The translations under genes and the position numbers were made by a program. Positions 42,402 to 52,399 of a stretch of 64,000 nt of DNA are shown one piece after another. Every line of letters begins with the position of its first letter. The first letter of the stretch is position 1. The notes below the pieces were generated by a model. It was not told the origin of the DNA. It did not search any database and saw nothing but the letters and a program-made list of their open reading frames with translations. Where the stretch lies: contig NC_080543.1 of assembly GCF_028640845.1 (NCBI RefSeq), positions 12,926,858-12,990,857 on the forward strand, given 5' to 3'. The stretch is from Ahaetulla prasina. Taxonomy: Eukaryota; Chordata; Lepidosauria; Squamata; Colubridae.

Positions 42402-42915
42402 TGTTGTGTCTTGCCCGCCCTCAGAGCAGCCGGGGCCTTCTTACCTGCTCCCCAACACTGAGGAATGTATGCCTTCCGGCCCAAGTCCTGGCTCCATGCC
42501 CCCACAAACTGCAGAAGAAGGAGCATCTCCCTGCCCCAGCCCTGACTCCATGCCCAGGCAAACGGAGCAGCTAGACCCTCCCTCCTCCACAGCAGGTGAG
42601 CCTGAGGAGGGTTTACTCCCAAGAACAGCTGATTGGAGTGACCTCGCATCAGAAGATTGGAGAGGCGGAGGCAACAGAGGAAGGAGGGCAGGCCTTAATG
42701 AGTGCTGAGTCATGGAGCCACACCCCATGGCCTATATAAAGGAGGTACTTTCTGGCAGTCTCTGAGTCAGGCAAAAGTCGAACTTATCTTGCTGAAGTCA
42801 CTTACTGGTCTCCTGCCTGCTCTGAGGACTTTGCTAGGACTTTGGGCAGAGCTGCAGAGGCAAGCCTGATTCGGATTTCCCGGACCCAGCCGTCAGCGGA
42901 GGAGTGGGACACGAC

Positions 42916-42916
<1 letters not shown>
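42402..42916 (+). mobile_element. Solo LTR, family 'VV-ORF', subfamily B (copy 3)
   Basis: It begins TGTTGTGTCTTGCCCGCC and ends GTGGGACACGACA; flanks are GATAG on both sides, as expected in a GATA array. The frame from the LTR start runs to 42708 (SYLLPNTEECMPSGPSPGSM, PDSMPRQTEQLDPPSSTAGE, DWSDLASEDWRGGGNRGRR). A TATA box CCTATATAAAGG lies near 42732. Confidence 0.88.
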
Positions 42917-43005
<89 letters not shown>

Positions 43006-43507
43006 TGTTGTGACTCCAGCTCCCGAACCTGGCCCCATGCCCGAACTTGACTCAGGGAGTGAGGGGGAAGGACTGGTAAGGCTTACCTCGGGAGCACCGA
43101 TTCCTTTGGCTCGGCTCCAGGAGCCAGAACCAGACCAGTCAGAGGACGTAATGAGGCCGTCATCCCCTGATTCCTCCCTTCCTCAGGCTACGTCTTCAGA
43201 CCCAGCTGATAATAATAAACAAGCTTGGACTGACCCGCGCTTCAGAAGATTAGAGAGGCGGCGTCATCAAAAGGAAGAGTGGGGCAGGAGCCCCACCCCA
43301 CAGGATATATAAGGAGCTTTGGGACTGCTCTCACTCCATGGGAAGCAAAGTTTAGCTGATCCGTTTCAAAAAGAGCTGAAAGTCTTGCTACGTGAGTCAT
43401 TTGTTTGAACTTTGGCAGGCAGCTGCCATTTCTCTGCCAGGACTGATAAGAGCCGTGAATCCACTGGCTGAAGGCCAGCTCGTGGGTCTGAAATGGGGAA
43501 GGAGACA
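43006..43507 (+). mobile_element. Solo LTR, family 'VV-ORF', subfamily B (copy 4)
   Basis: It begins TGTTGTGACTCCAGCTCCC; flanks are GATAG and GAATA. A 100-codon frame (43010-43312) codes for PEPGPMPELDSGSEGEGLVR, RPSSPDSSLPQATSSDPADN and RFRRLERRRHQKEEWG. Its TAA stop overlaps the TATA box (GGATATATAAGG, 43304-43315). It ends near GGAGACA. Confidence 0.85.
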
Positions 43508-43509
43508 GA

Positions 43510-43561
<52 letters not shown>

Positions 43562-43562
<1 letters not shown>

Positions 43563-43996
43563 GGGAGGGGTGGGCTTAAAAATTTTTAGCAAGGGGTTCT
43601 CTGCCTGGTTGCTGGGTGGGTATGGCCATAGTGGGTGTGGCCTAGTCAGCCTCCTGCACCATGGCAGGTGGGGGGGCATTTTTGCCCTCCCCAGGCTCTG
43701 GAGGCTTTCCTTGAGCCGTTGGGAGGGCAAAAACGGCCTCCCTAGGCTCTGGAGGCCCTCTGGAGGATGGAAACAACCCATTTCCAGCTCTCCCAAACTT
43801 CCGTAGACTTGTTTTTCACCCTTCCTGAGCCTTCATGCATGCCCTGTACTTACTTGCATCCAAAACAGGCTGCATGGGGACTCCTGGGAGGGACAGGATG
43901 GGTGAACGGGGCCAGCCAGGAGTGGGATTTGGGGGTTCTCCAAACTGCACAGAATCTTAGCTAGAGGTTCTCCAAAACCCCTGTGAACCCCCAGCA
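43562..43996 (+). mobile_element. Non-autonomous hAT, 'GGTGGGCTTC' family, ends trimmed
   Basis: GGGGTGGGCTTAAAAATTTT TAGCAAGGGG at the left and CTGTGAACCCCCAGCA at the right match the hAT at 57636-58106. It lies inside the GATA array, so a duplication cannot be proven. Confidence 0.75.
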
Positions 43997-44002
43997 GATA
44001 GA

Positions 44003-44645
44003 TAGAATAACTTTATTCTCACTTTGAATGTAGACTAATCAGCATACATTAAAATGAAATTTTGTTGCATACAGCTCTCAAAGGGTCATCACCTCCAATA
44101 TGCACTACACAAACATGACTAAATAAATGAATACAAAATTATGCATATACCCACATATATAATTCAGTCTAGAGAAACAACACAGTCCAGTTTGAATGTA
44201 TACAGGTACATGGTGAGACAAAATGAATCCTACAAGTTTACCAGACAGATGGCACAAGGGAACAAGGCTGTTACAGAATCTGGTAGTCCTGCTAGAAATA
44301 CTTCGAAACCTCCTCCCAGAGAGAAGCAACAGAAATTGACTGTAAAGTGGGTGTGTTGGGTCTCTAACAATGCTTCGAGCTCTAAGCACATAATACTTAT
44401 AAGCAGTATCCTGAATAACAGGAAGCAATCTTTTTATAATCTTCTCGGCTGTCCTCACCACTCCCTGTAGGGACTTTCTATCTGAGGCGCTGCTGCCACC
44501 AGACCAAACAGGGATGTGGTTTGTTGAAACGTCTCAGTCGTGCCTCTGTAAAAAATGGCCAGGACAGAAGGAGAAAAGATGTGCTCTTCTCATCCGATGG
44601 AGGAAATGCAGTCACTAGTTTGCACGCTTCACTGAGGATGACATG
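44003..44645 (-). mobile_element. Rex1-like LINE, 3' fragment
   Basis: The minus strand codes for MVRTAEKIIKRLLPVIQDTA, RARSIVRDPTHPLYSQFLLL and LSGRRFRSISSRTTRFCNSL, matching the Rex1 pattern (RTAEKI ... HPLY..F.LL.SGRR.R). The 3' end, at about 44003, abuts the GATA array. It is more diverged than the other two Rex1-like copies. Confidence 0.82.
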
Positions 44646-45054
44646 TGGAGAGACCATTTTTCATACTTACGACCATAGCAGCATCCTGATAGTCACACGT
44701 TCAAAATTTGGAGGCTTGGCAACTGGCATGGACTTATCACAGTTGCAGTGTCCTGTGGAGTCACTGTGAACATTTTTTGCAACCTTCTGAGAAGAAACGG
44801 CAACGGGGAAGCCAGATTCAGTTAACAACTGCGTTACTAACTTAATAACTGCGGGTGCAGTTCTCCTAACAGCTGAGGCAAGAGGGCAAACAAATGTCTC
44901 ATTTAGCAACAGAAATGCTGGGATCCACTGTGGTCATAAATGAAGGACTACTTGTAGCGCAAGTCTCACTTAACTGAATTTACCGGAGCTTGCATCAATC
45001 AAATATCTCTTCATGTAAGGACACATTTGGTTTATCAGCCAACAAAGGTAGAAG

Positions 45055-45435
45055 CAATAGTGGGATTCAGCTGGTTTTTGGCCAGTTCGGGTGAACCGGT
45101 AGTTAAATTGCTGGCTGGCTCCGCCCTGCATTGCCCCTTCCAGGAGTTCCCACGCACCCGATTTTGGCTCTCAGGTAAGTGCAGGGCACACACACACACC
45201 CCGTGGCCCATTTTTGCTCCCAGGAGGCTTCAGGGAGGCCTCCTAGGCCCAAAATGGGGCATGTGGGGGATGGTGCGTTCCCTCCACAGCCTGTTTTTGC
45301 TCCCGGGGGTGTGTGTGCAGCCTGTCACATCTCCTGGCCACATCTCCTGGCCACATCTCCTGGCCATGCCCATGCCCACCCAACCAGTCATTAGGGCAGA
45401 GAACCGGTTGTTAAATTATTTGAATCCCACCACTG
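45055..45435 (+). mobile_element. Short non-autonomous hAT, 'GTGGGATTC' type
   Basis: The left end CAATAGTGGGATTCAGCTGG and right end TTTGAATCCCACCACTG are inverted, with flanks GGTAGAAG and GATAGAAG (seven of eight). A 15 bp unit (CACATCTCCTGGC) is repeated three times near 45325-45365. Confidence 0.85.
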
Positions 45436-45752
45436 GATAGAAGTCTCTCTAGTCTTGCACAAATGTCCAGCAACCAAGAAGGATTCAAGAAAGATCCTTA
45501 AAGGAGAAGGAAATCCAGACTAGGCAAGGAGACGGGGGATCTCTTTTGTTGTAAATCTTAGCAAACAAGTGGATTTAAGCTTGCTTGCCGGTCTCAGCCA
45601 GCCGAGGGAGCAAAATGTACTTTCCCACTTTTCCATTGTTAGAAAGACCATCATCGAGTCCCAGAAAAGTTATCCTGCTCAAAACGGCCAAGAATTCTGG
45701 CTGATGTGGTGTTTACTTTCCTCTTCCTTTCGCAATATGCACCGAGGAAGAA

Positions 45753-45791
<39 letters not shown>

Positions 45792-46404
45792 CCAGATAGC
45801 GATTGAACAAGTCCAATGGAGAGATTAAAAAAAGAACCATTCTCCCTGACCATCTGCAGGCGAGTTCTTGCCATCTGCATTAATGGGATGGTGATTGAGC
45901 CTCCACATGGAGGGGGTTAATGAGGCCACTTGATAGTTTAAGCACACTGCATTTCCACGCACAATCGTGAAGGGGGGCAGGAACGATCCCTTTCTAAGTG
46001 CTTGGCAAGGTAAGTCACCGTATCAGTACACATGCATCAGCCATTCCTACAAATGCTATAATTATCCTGTAAAGAGCCCTTCTTCTTCTTCTTTTTTTTG
46101 GGGGGGGATCGTCTCTGCCCAAAAAAAAAAAAAAAAAAAATTGGTTCTGTAGCTTGTGGAAAAGAGCAGGGTGTGATTATACCACCAGTGGCGGGTCGTA
46201 TTGAGCACTTCAGCTGGAAATTGGAAACGCAGGCAAATCCACTGACTTGGGTTTGGTGGCGATGAGAGGAAAACGCTCCATGAGGACTGGCTGCGATTAG
46301 AACGACTCAGAAGAAATGCTTCCTGCTGCCTAAGGAAAAGCTGAGAGATGCATCTTGTCAATGGTGAATCACCTAGATTTACCAAGGAACCATCTTTCTG
46401 ATCA
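45436..46404. other. Mostly unrecognised; (TG)n at 45754-45790, poly-A at 46121-46140
   Basis: A long TG array and an A run (preceded by a G-rich octamer) are the only features I can support. No coding sequence recognised. Confidence 0.55.
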
Positions 46405-46482
46405 GAATGTCTGAAAGAAAATGACTTTCTTGGTTTCTTCCTCCTTGAAAATGTTTCATTTCTCGTCCAAGAAGCTTCTTCC
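46405..46482 (-). mobile_element. Penelope-like element terminal fragment (inferred)
   Basis: CTTGAAAATGTTTCATTTCT CGTCCAAGAAGCTTCTTC is the reverse of the block at 38525-38640. Confidence 0.42.
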
Positions 46483-46483
46483 G

Positions 46484-46921
46484 TTCTCCCTCTCCGTCTC
46501 CCTCCCTCCCTCCCCCCTCTCCCTCCCCCTCCCTCTCTCTCCACCTGTCCCTCCCTCCCTCCCTCCTCCCTCCCACCCTCTTCCTTTCCTTCTCCCTCCT
46601 CTCTTCCTCCCTCCCCCTCCTCTCTCCCTCTCTCTCCACCTGTCCCTCTCTCCCCTCCTCTCTTCCTCCTCTCTCTTCCTTTCCTTCTCCCTCCTCTCTC
46701 CTCCCTCCCTCCCTCCCCTCCTCTCCCTCTCCCCTCCATCCTTCTCTCCCTATCCCTCCTTCCCTCCCTCCCTCTCTTCCCTCCCTCCCTCTCTCTTTCC
46801 TCCCTCCCTCCCTCCCTCTCCCTCTCCTTCTCCCTCCCTCCCTCCCTCCCTCTCTCTCTTCCTCTCCTTCCCTCCCTCCCTCTGTCCCTTCTTCTCTCTC
46901 CCTCTCCGTCTCCCTCTCTCC
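46484..46921. repeat. Long polypyrimidine tract (CCCT)n/(CT)n
   Basis: About 440 bp of nearly pure C/T on the plus strand, built from CCCT, CCTT and CT units. It creates long spurious ORFs on both strands. Confidence 0.97.
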
Positions 46922-46964
46922 CATGTGCTATTTTGCCCAGGATCTCAAAACCATGTGATCCTGT

Positions 46965-47295
46965 CAGGGGTGAAATTCAAAATTTTTCCCTACCTGTTTT
47001 ATGGGTGTGGCTTGGTGGGTGTGGCAGGGGAAGGCTATTGCAAAATCTCCATTCCCACCCCACTCCAGGGGAAGGATGCTGCAAAATCTCCATTCCCACC
47101 CCACTCCTGGGGGAAGGATATTGCAAAATCCCCATTCCATCCCTACTCCCGGGGGAAGAATATTGCAAAATCTCCATTCCCTCCCCCCTCTGGGGCCAGC
47201 CAGAGGTGGTATTTGCTGGTTCTCTGAACTAGTGGAACAAAATTTCCGCTACCGGTTCTCCAGAACCTGTCAGAACCTGCTGGATTTCACCCCTG
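46965..47295 (+). mobile_element. Short non-autonomous hAT, 'GGTGAAATC' family with minisatellite
   Basis: The left end CAGGGGTGAAATTCAAAATT and right end CTGGATTTCACCCCTG are inverted; flanks GATCCTGT and GGTCCCGT match at six of eight. Four units of the roughly 43 bp repeat lie at 47035-47195. Confidence 0.88.
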
Positions 47296-48073
47296 GGTCC
47301 CGTCCACCATTAAACCACCTTTCCAAGCAGTCTCCATGTTTCCAGTGTCTTTCTCCTCACTTGGAACTGAACCCAGATGGACATTTCTTCCGACACAACA
47401 CAAGCTCAGAGAACACCAACGACCCCTCATTTCTCGTTCTCCATGTCACACAATCTAGAAACTTGAGTTCTGTTTCATTGGCCAAAGGGCAGCCATGGCG
47501 GATTTAAGAACTTGCTGCCCAGCCCTTTTTAAATATCCCCTGGAATTTCATCTCAGCCACTCCAAGCAACCATTTATTGTGGTGTGGACTGCTAGCCTGA
47601 CTTCTTCTTCTTCTTCTTCTTTTCCTCATTTCCAAGATAATAGCTGCTTGAAAATTACAGCCTGCTCTGAGTTTTGCGATAATGACCTATTACCGGCCTC
47701 TTGAAATGGTAAGATCAGTGCCTTTCTAAGTAGCCAATTCCTGGTTGCATTAATGGAACTGAAATGACTTTTTTTTAAAAAAAATCAGGATTGAACCTGG
47801 ATGTCATAAAGTTCAGCTGCCTTCAGAGACCATTAAGAGAAATCCTAGCTGACTGTTCAAATTCTTTACCATCATCACGAGAAATTACCTGGGTAGGCAA
47901 AGACTACGGACCGGTGAAATGCATTAGGAGACCTTGAGGCCAGGGGAAAAAAAAAATGAAATTGCAGGCTTACCTGTATTTTAAGGAAGATTGAGGATTT
48001 AAGCTTAGTCCGCATGTTCAAGTTGGCTGACCAGATTCATATGCCCCAGAATGATAAGTAAAAGATATATATA
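47296..48073. other. No element recognised; short (CTT)n at 47602-47621
   Basis: Unique-looking sequence. No supported ORF. Confidence 0.5.
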
Positions 48074-48587
48074 CTATTTCTAACTGAACCCTTCTTGAAT
48101 TTTTGCCGGCCGGCTGCTTCATCCTGTTCCTTTAAGAGATGGAGAATGTGAAAGAAAGACCAGTTTGCATGATGTTTAACTTTTGTCCCCCACCAAATAC
48201 CTACTGAGATAATGTGTTCGAGCTGGAAACTGGCAGAAATTTTCAGCAGTGTGCAAACTGAAATACATATATATATATGTAGGTCTTTGGTTATTCGGGT
48301 TTTCTCCCACGTAAAATTGGAAGTGTCTTGGTGACGTTTCGATGAAGTCTCATTCGTCATCTTCAGGCTTCAGCTTCATGCTTCGTGCTTCAGAGCACAG
48401 CCAAGCTCCCACCCAATCAGTTCAAACCCCCACTAGCAGTTAAAAGGAAGAAACAGCTGCGATCACACATTGCTCCCAGAAGCACGAAGCTGAAGCCTGA
48501 AGATGACGAATGAGACTTTGTTGAAACGTCGCCAAGACACTTCCAATTTTACGCGGGAGAAAACCCGAATAACCAAAGACCTACATA

Positions 48588-48623
<36 letters not shown>

Positions 48624-48825
48624 TGTATGTATGTATGTATGTATTTCAGTTTGCACACTGCTGAAAATTTCTCCAGCTCGAACACATTATCTCAGTAGGT
48701 ATTTGGTGGGGGACAAAAGTTAAACATCATGCAAATTGGTCTTTCTTTCACATTCTCCATCTCTTAAAGGAACAGGATGAAGCAGCTGGCCGGCAAAAAT
48801 TCAAGAAGGGTTCAGTTAGAAGTAG
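48074..48825. repeat. Large inverted repeat with Penelope-like core
   Basis: The left arm (48074-48391) and right arm (48478-48825) are near-identical in reverse, from CTATTTCTAACTGAACCC at the outside to GCTTCGTGCTTC at the inside, with an 86 bp spacer. Differences are a few substitutions, an 8 bp indel (AACTGGCA region) and a (GTAT)n expansion in the right arm. The inner part (GGTCTTTGGTTATTCGGG, GACGAATGAGACTT, GAAACGTC) is the Penelope-like terminal family; the outer 180 bp is not otherwise seen here. Confidence 0.93.
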
Positions 48826-48935
48826 TCCCAAAGGTGCTTTTTCAAAAGGCAACTGTGTCTTTGTTGTTTTCCTTGAACATGTTTCGCTTCTCATCCAAGC
48901 AGCTTCTTCAGTTCTGACTGAATGGTGGACGGATG
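48826..48935 (-). mobile_element. Penelope-like element terminal fragment (inferred)
   Basis: CCCAAAGGTGCTTTTTCAAA, CTTGAACATGTTTCGCTTCT and CATCCAAGCAGCTTCTTCAG are the reverse of the block at 38525-38640. It directly abuts the large inverted repeat. A degraded copy may lie near 49610-49650. Confidence 0.5.
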
Positions 48936-49009
48936 GAGAAGGATTCATATTCCTTGCAGTCAACTGGTCGTTAGCACTCATTCTGAGAGTTGTTGAGGAG
49001 GATCCAGAC

Positions 49010-49503
49010 CAAAGGTGGGTTTCACATAATGTTACCGCGCACTGAAAATATGAGCGTCACCTTCCGTGCATGCGCTTCGCATGCATGCGCTTTGCTCTCG
49101 CGTGCAGCTTGCACACATGTGCGTGGCTTAGAAAACGTGGCTAAATAGGACGGCATAGCGCCGGGGTAGGTGTGTAGGCTCACCCACAGGTTGCCACTAC
49201 CAGTTCTGTTGTGTCTGTGGAGCTGCCGAAGGAGTATTGAGCATGCTCACGCGATGCGATCTGATTGGTTTATTTCCGCATCCTTTCAGGCGGGAAAATT
49301 AGGGCTTCGCTATTGGTTGTTGTTTTGGACAGCTCAGTCTTTGAAGAGCTGTCAACTCTTTTTCTAGTGTTGATGCTATTCTGGAGTTGCCGTGTTGTCA
49401 ATAAATGGTTCGTGTTACAAGCCGTCTCCTCATTCATGCCGACCCTCGCGGAGATTTAATAGGTTCACCCAAACCAGTCTGAACTCGCTAAATGCCACCC
49501 CTG
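49010..49503 (+). mobile_element. Non-autonomous hAT, split by an LTR
   Basis: The left end CAAAGGTGGGTTTCACATAA and right end GCTAAATGCCACCCCTG are inverted; flanks ATCCAGAC and ATCCATAT share the first five bases. The interior is rich in ATGCGC-type repeats (CATGCGCTTCGCATGCATGC). Confidence 0.65.
49207..49461 (+). mobile_element. Solo LTR candidate (unassigned family)
   Basis: It begins TGTTGTGTCTGTGGAGCTGC, has CCAAT-type ATTGGTTGTTG, AAGAGCTGTCAACTC and AATAAATGG, and lies between AGTTC and GGTTC (four of five) within the hAT terminal motif ACCAGTTC/GGTTCACC. The right end is not the usual CA. Confidence 0.6.
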
Positions 49504-49757
49504 ATCCATATCCATTTACACTATTCAGGTGACCCTGAGGGCACAGATAAACCTATAGTGGCCCCAATGACTTTCAGAATGAGTGCTAACAACCAGATTC
49601 AAGGATCCTTCCTTTGCTTCTCATCCCAGAAGCTTCTTCAGTTCCGAAGCCTCCAGCTTCTAAAACATAGCCTATACCTAGAACATAGAATAATAGAGTT
49701 GGAAGGGACCTCGGAGGTCTTCTAGTCCAACCCCCGCTTGAGCAGGAGATCCTATAC

Positions 49758-50642
49758 CCGTGATGGCGAACCTATTTATTTATTTATTTATTATTCACAC
49801 TTTTATACCGCCCTACCTCCCTAGGGACTCAGGGCGGTTTACAGCCATATAAAAACATATATATATACAGAGTAAAACATTAATTTAAAAAACTTATTAC
49901 ATAAGGCCGAATATTAAAATAGAGATATAAATAATAAAACCCCATTAAAACCAGATTTAAAATTTAAACATTTAAAAATTTAAAAATTCTAGTCCAGTCC
50001 TGCGCAGATAAATAGATGTGTCTTAAGCTCGCGGCGGAAGGTTCGAAGGTCAGGAAGTTGGCGAAGTCCTGGGGGAAGCTCGTTCCAGAGGGTGGGAGCC
50101 CCCACAGAAAAGGCCCTTCCCCTGGGCGTCGCCAGTCGGCACTGCCTGGCCGACGGCACCCTGAGGAGTCCCTCTCTGTGAGAGCGCATGGGTCGGTGAG
50201 AGGCATTCGGTGGCAGCAGACGGTCCCGTAAGTAGCCCGGCCCTATGCCATGCTATGGCACATTTGCCAGAGGTGGCATGCAATGCCCTCTCTTATGGCA
50301 CGCGAGCCATTGCTGCAGCTCAGCTCCACCACAGATGCACACGTGCCTCCTGCCGGCCAACTGATTTCTCTGCCGTGTGGAGTGGTGGGGCACATGCGGG
50401 CGGTTGCACGCATGTGGGTGGGGGAGCACAAGAGGGTTTTTGCACACATGCGTGGGTTGAGCACAGGGTCACATGTGCATGCACAGGGAGCCAGGGAGTT
50501 GCATGTGCAAGTGTGGGGCGTGGGGGGAGCACAGGGGGTACACATGCATGTAGGGGGGGGCAGGGCCAACGAGGGGGGTGTCACACGCGCATTGCATGAT
50601 GCGTGCTTTCAGCACACGATGACAAAAAGGTTGCCATCCCTG
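49758..50642 (+). mobile_element. Non-autonomous hAT, 'GATGGCGAACC' family, split by L2
   Basis: The left end CCGTGATGGCGAACCTAT and right end GACAAAAAGGTTGCCATCCC TG are inverted; flanks TCCTATAC and CCGTATAC match at six of eight. An L2 (49771-50245) inserted 14 bp inside the left end, duplicating about 4 bp (CTAT). Confidence 0.82.
49771..50245 (-). mobile_element. L2 LINE, 3' fragment
   Basis: Plus-strand TACCGCCCTACCTCCCTAGG after a (TTTA)n run is the reverse of the L2 3' end. The minus strand codes for RSHREGLLRVPSARQCRLAT, PRGRAFSVGAPTLWNELPPG and FRRELKTHLFI with an open frame (49989-50189). Confidence 0.92.
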
Positions 50643-51046
50643 CCGTATACAATTTCTGACAAGTGGCTGTCTGGTGTCTTTTTAAAAGCTTCCCATGATG
50701 GAGGATCCACAACTTCCGGAGGCAAACGTTAGTTGATTACTTTCACCATTAGGAAATTTCTCCTTGTAAGGGGAGTCCCACATTGGTATTATCTAAAACC
50801 TCAGCATTTCGTATTTCAATTGTGAAAGAGAAAATAATAATTAAAAAAAAAAGTTTCAAAAATTAACTTTCGGCGCTTGGTTTTAGTAAGAAAATATATC
50901 AGAAGCAAAAAAATAGACCTTAAAAGTCTGTGATATCCTCCAGTTTTTCCCCCCTCAAAAGCAGTGGTGGGGGTTGCTACCTCTTCGCCCCAGATCAGGT
51001 GAACCGGTAGCAGTGGGGACAGAAGGCTCCACCCACCCACCTGGAT

Positions 51047-51594
51047 CAGTGGTGGGTTTCACATTTTTTTACTACCAGTTCTGTGGGCGTGGCTTGGTGG
51101 GCGTGGCAGGGGAAGGAAGGGCATGGCAGGGCCTCTGGTGGCTCAGCAGACTAAGTCTGTCTGTTATTAACACAGCTGCTTGCAATTACTGCAGGTTCAA
51201 GTCCCACCAGGCCCAAGGTTGACTCAGCCTTCCATCCTTTATAAGGTAGGTAAAATGAGGACCCAGATTGTTGGAGACAATAAAAGTGGCCTTTGTATAT
51301 AATATACAAATGGATGAAGACTATTGCTTAACACAATGTAAGCCGCCCTGAGTCTTCGGAGAAGAGTGGGATATAAATTCAAATTAAAAAAAAAGGATAT
51401 TGTAAAATCTCCATTCCCTCCCCAATCCAGGGGAAGGTTACTGCAAAATCCTCATTTCCTCCCAATCAGCTGGGACTTGGGAGGCAGAGAATAGATGGGG
51501 GCGGAGCCAGTCAGAATTTTTACTACCGGTTCTCCGAACTACTCAATATTTCCGCTACCGGTTCTCCAGAACTGGTCAGAACTTGCTTAAACCC
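51047..51594 (+). mobile_element. Short hAT, 'GGTGAAATC' family, inner element, split by a SINE
   Basis: The left end CAGTGGTGGGTTTCACATTT and right part CAGAACTTGCTTAAACCC match the family, and a perfect 8 bp ACCTGGAT lies at 51039-51046 and 51595-51602. The last few terminal bases (ACCACTG) appear to be lost. Confidence 0.78.
51129..51393 (+). repeat. tRNA-derived SINE with L2-like tail
   Basis: Head GGGCCTCTGGTGGCTCAGCA, box B AGGTTCAAGTCCC, body AAGGTTGACTCAGCCTTCCA, tail GTAAGCCGCCCTGAGTCTTC and an A run. Confidence 0.88.
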
Positions 51595-51685
51595 ACCTGG
51601 ATTGTCTCTGTACATGCCCAAAAGCTGTGTGCATGCGAGCGCCCACAAGCGAACCGGTAACGACGGGATTTGAATCCCACTACTG

Positions 51686-52219
51686 CCTCAAAGGTTTCCC
51701 AAAAGATAACTATATCAATGTTCTACAGAAACAACAACAAGAAGAAAAAAAAGAACAAAAAGAATTTTTAAAAAACCGAGAAATCTGGAAACGCACCTTA
51801 GAAACTTGCACCATATTATTTTACGAAATAAGCGTTCATGGATTTTGTCGACTTCATTAGACCTACGGAGCACTTAGCCCTGAATAATGGCCCATCAGGA
51901 GCTCCAATTCTGCACTTAAACATTGGATTAAATTTCTTGGTGGTCGGTTCATTACAATGAGAAGTTGACAGTAAAATATTTTAACGGAGATGATAGAAGA
52001 AATATTTTATGACATCATTACATCTGGATGGCCCAGCTTATTTCTCAGATGGAATTTCAACACATGAATTCGATGTGTACAAGATACAAAGTGGTTTCAC
52101 CATGCTGGCAACCTTAGCTAGCACTATTAATATTTCTGGATTTGGTCTCCCATCTTAAAACTACTAATACTTCAGCTAATCCTCTAATGAAAGCAGTCCC
52201 CTCAGAAAACAATTGTATA
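51686..52219. other. No feature recognised
   Basis: AT-rich, unique-looking; contains an A-rich stretch near 51730-51775. The short ORF at 51627-51860 has no family features. Confidence 0.5.
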
Positions 52220-52399
52220 CAGGAAATATGACCACAACTATCACCACTATTTTTGTTGCTATGCAAAGTAGTTGTTAAATGAATGTACCCAATTTTTATG
52301 ACCTTTTTTTAACTTGGTTGTTAAGCTAATTACTGCAGCCATTAAGTGAATCGCATTGTAATTGAGTGATTGAAGTACTCCAGGTGTGGTCTTACTAGG

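Larger units (their letters stand above)
42376..43562. repeat. (GATA)n array in three blocks, split by two LTRs
   Basis: Blocks at about 42383-42401, 42917-43005 and 43510-43562. (GATA)n is the Bkm-type repeat known to be enriched in snake genomes and on some W chromosomes. Here it adjoins the 3' end of a minus-strand Rex1-like LINE and may be its tail array. Confidence 0.9.
42291..44954 (+). mobile_element. Tigger-like MITE split by a 2.3 kb nest
   Basis: It starts CAGATAGTCCTCAACTCACA and ends AGGACTACTTG with TA on both sides. The body stops near 42350 and resumes near 44646 with GACCATTTTTCATACTTACG, which is the next expected family sequence. The nest holds a Rex1-like LINE, its GATA array, two LTRs and a hAT. 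Confidence 0.82.
49684..50777 (-). mobile_element. CR1 LINE, older subfamily, split by a hAT
   Basis: The left part (ATAGAGTTGGAAGGGACCTC, to 49757) and right part (ACAATTTCTGACAAGTGGCT and AGGAAATTTCTCCTTGT, from 50643) join across the hAT at 49758-50642. Confidence 0.8.
50962..51685 (+). mobile_element. Non-autonomous hAT, outer element
   Basis: The left end CAGTGGTGGGGGTTGCTACC and right end GATTTGAATCCCACTACTG are inverted. Flanks CTCAAAAG and CCTCAAAG differ only by a one-base slip. It is split by the inner hAT at 51047-51594. Confidence 0.75.

Noticed and set aside
42376..43562. Regularly spaced repeats that might suggest a CRISPR-like array
   Set aside because: It is a GATA microsatellite split by LTRs; this is eukaryotic DNA.
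46379..47227. Long ORFs on both strands across the pyrimidine tract
   Set aside because: They are produced by the (CCCT)n/(CT)n low-complexity sequence, which is open in most frames.
50210..50732. Overlapping ORFs of 113-160 codons, Cys/His rich
   Set aside because: They come from CACATG/GTGCAT-rich hAT filler, open in several frames on both strands, with no conserved spacing of Cys/His.
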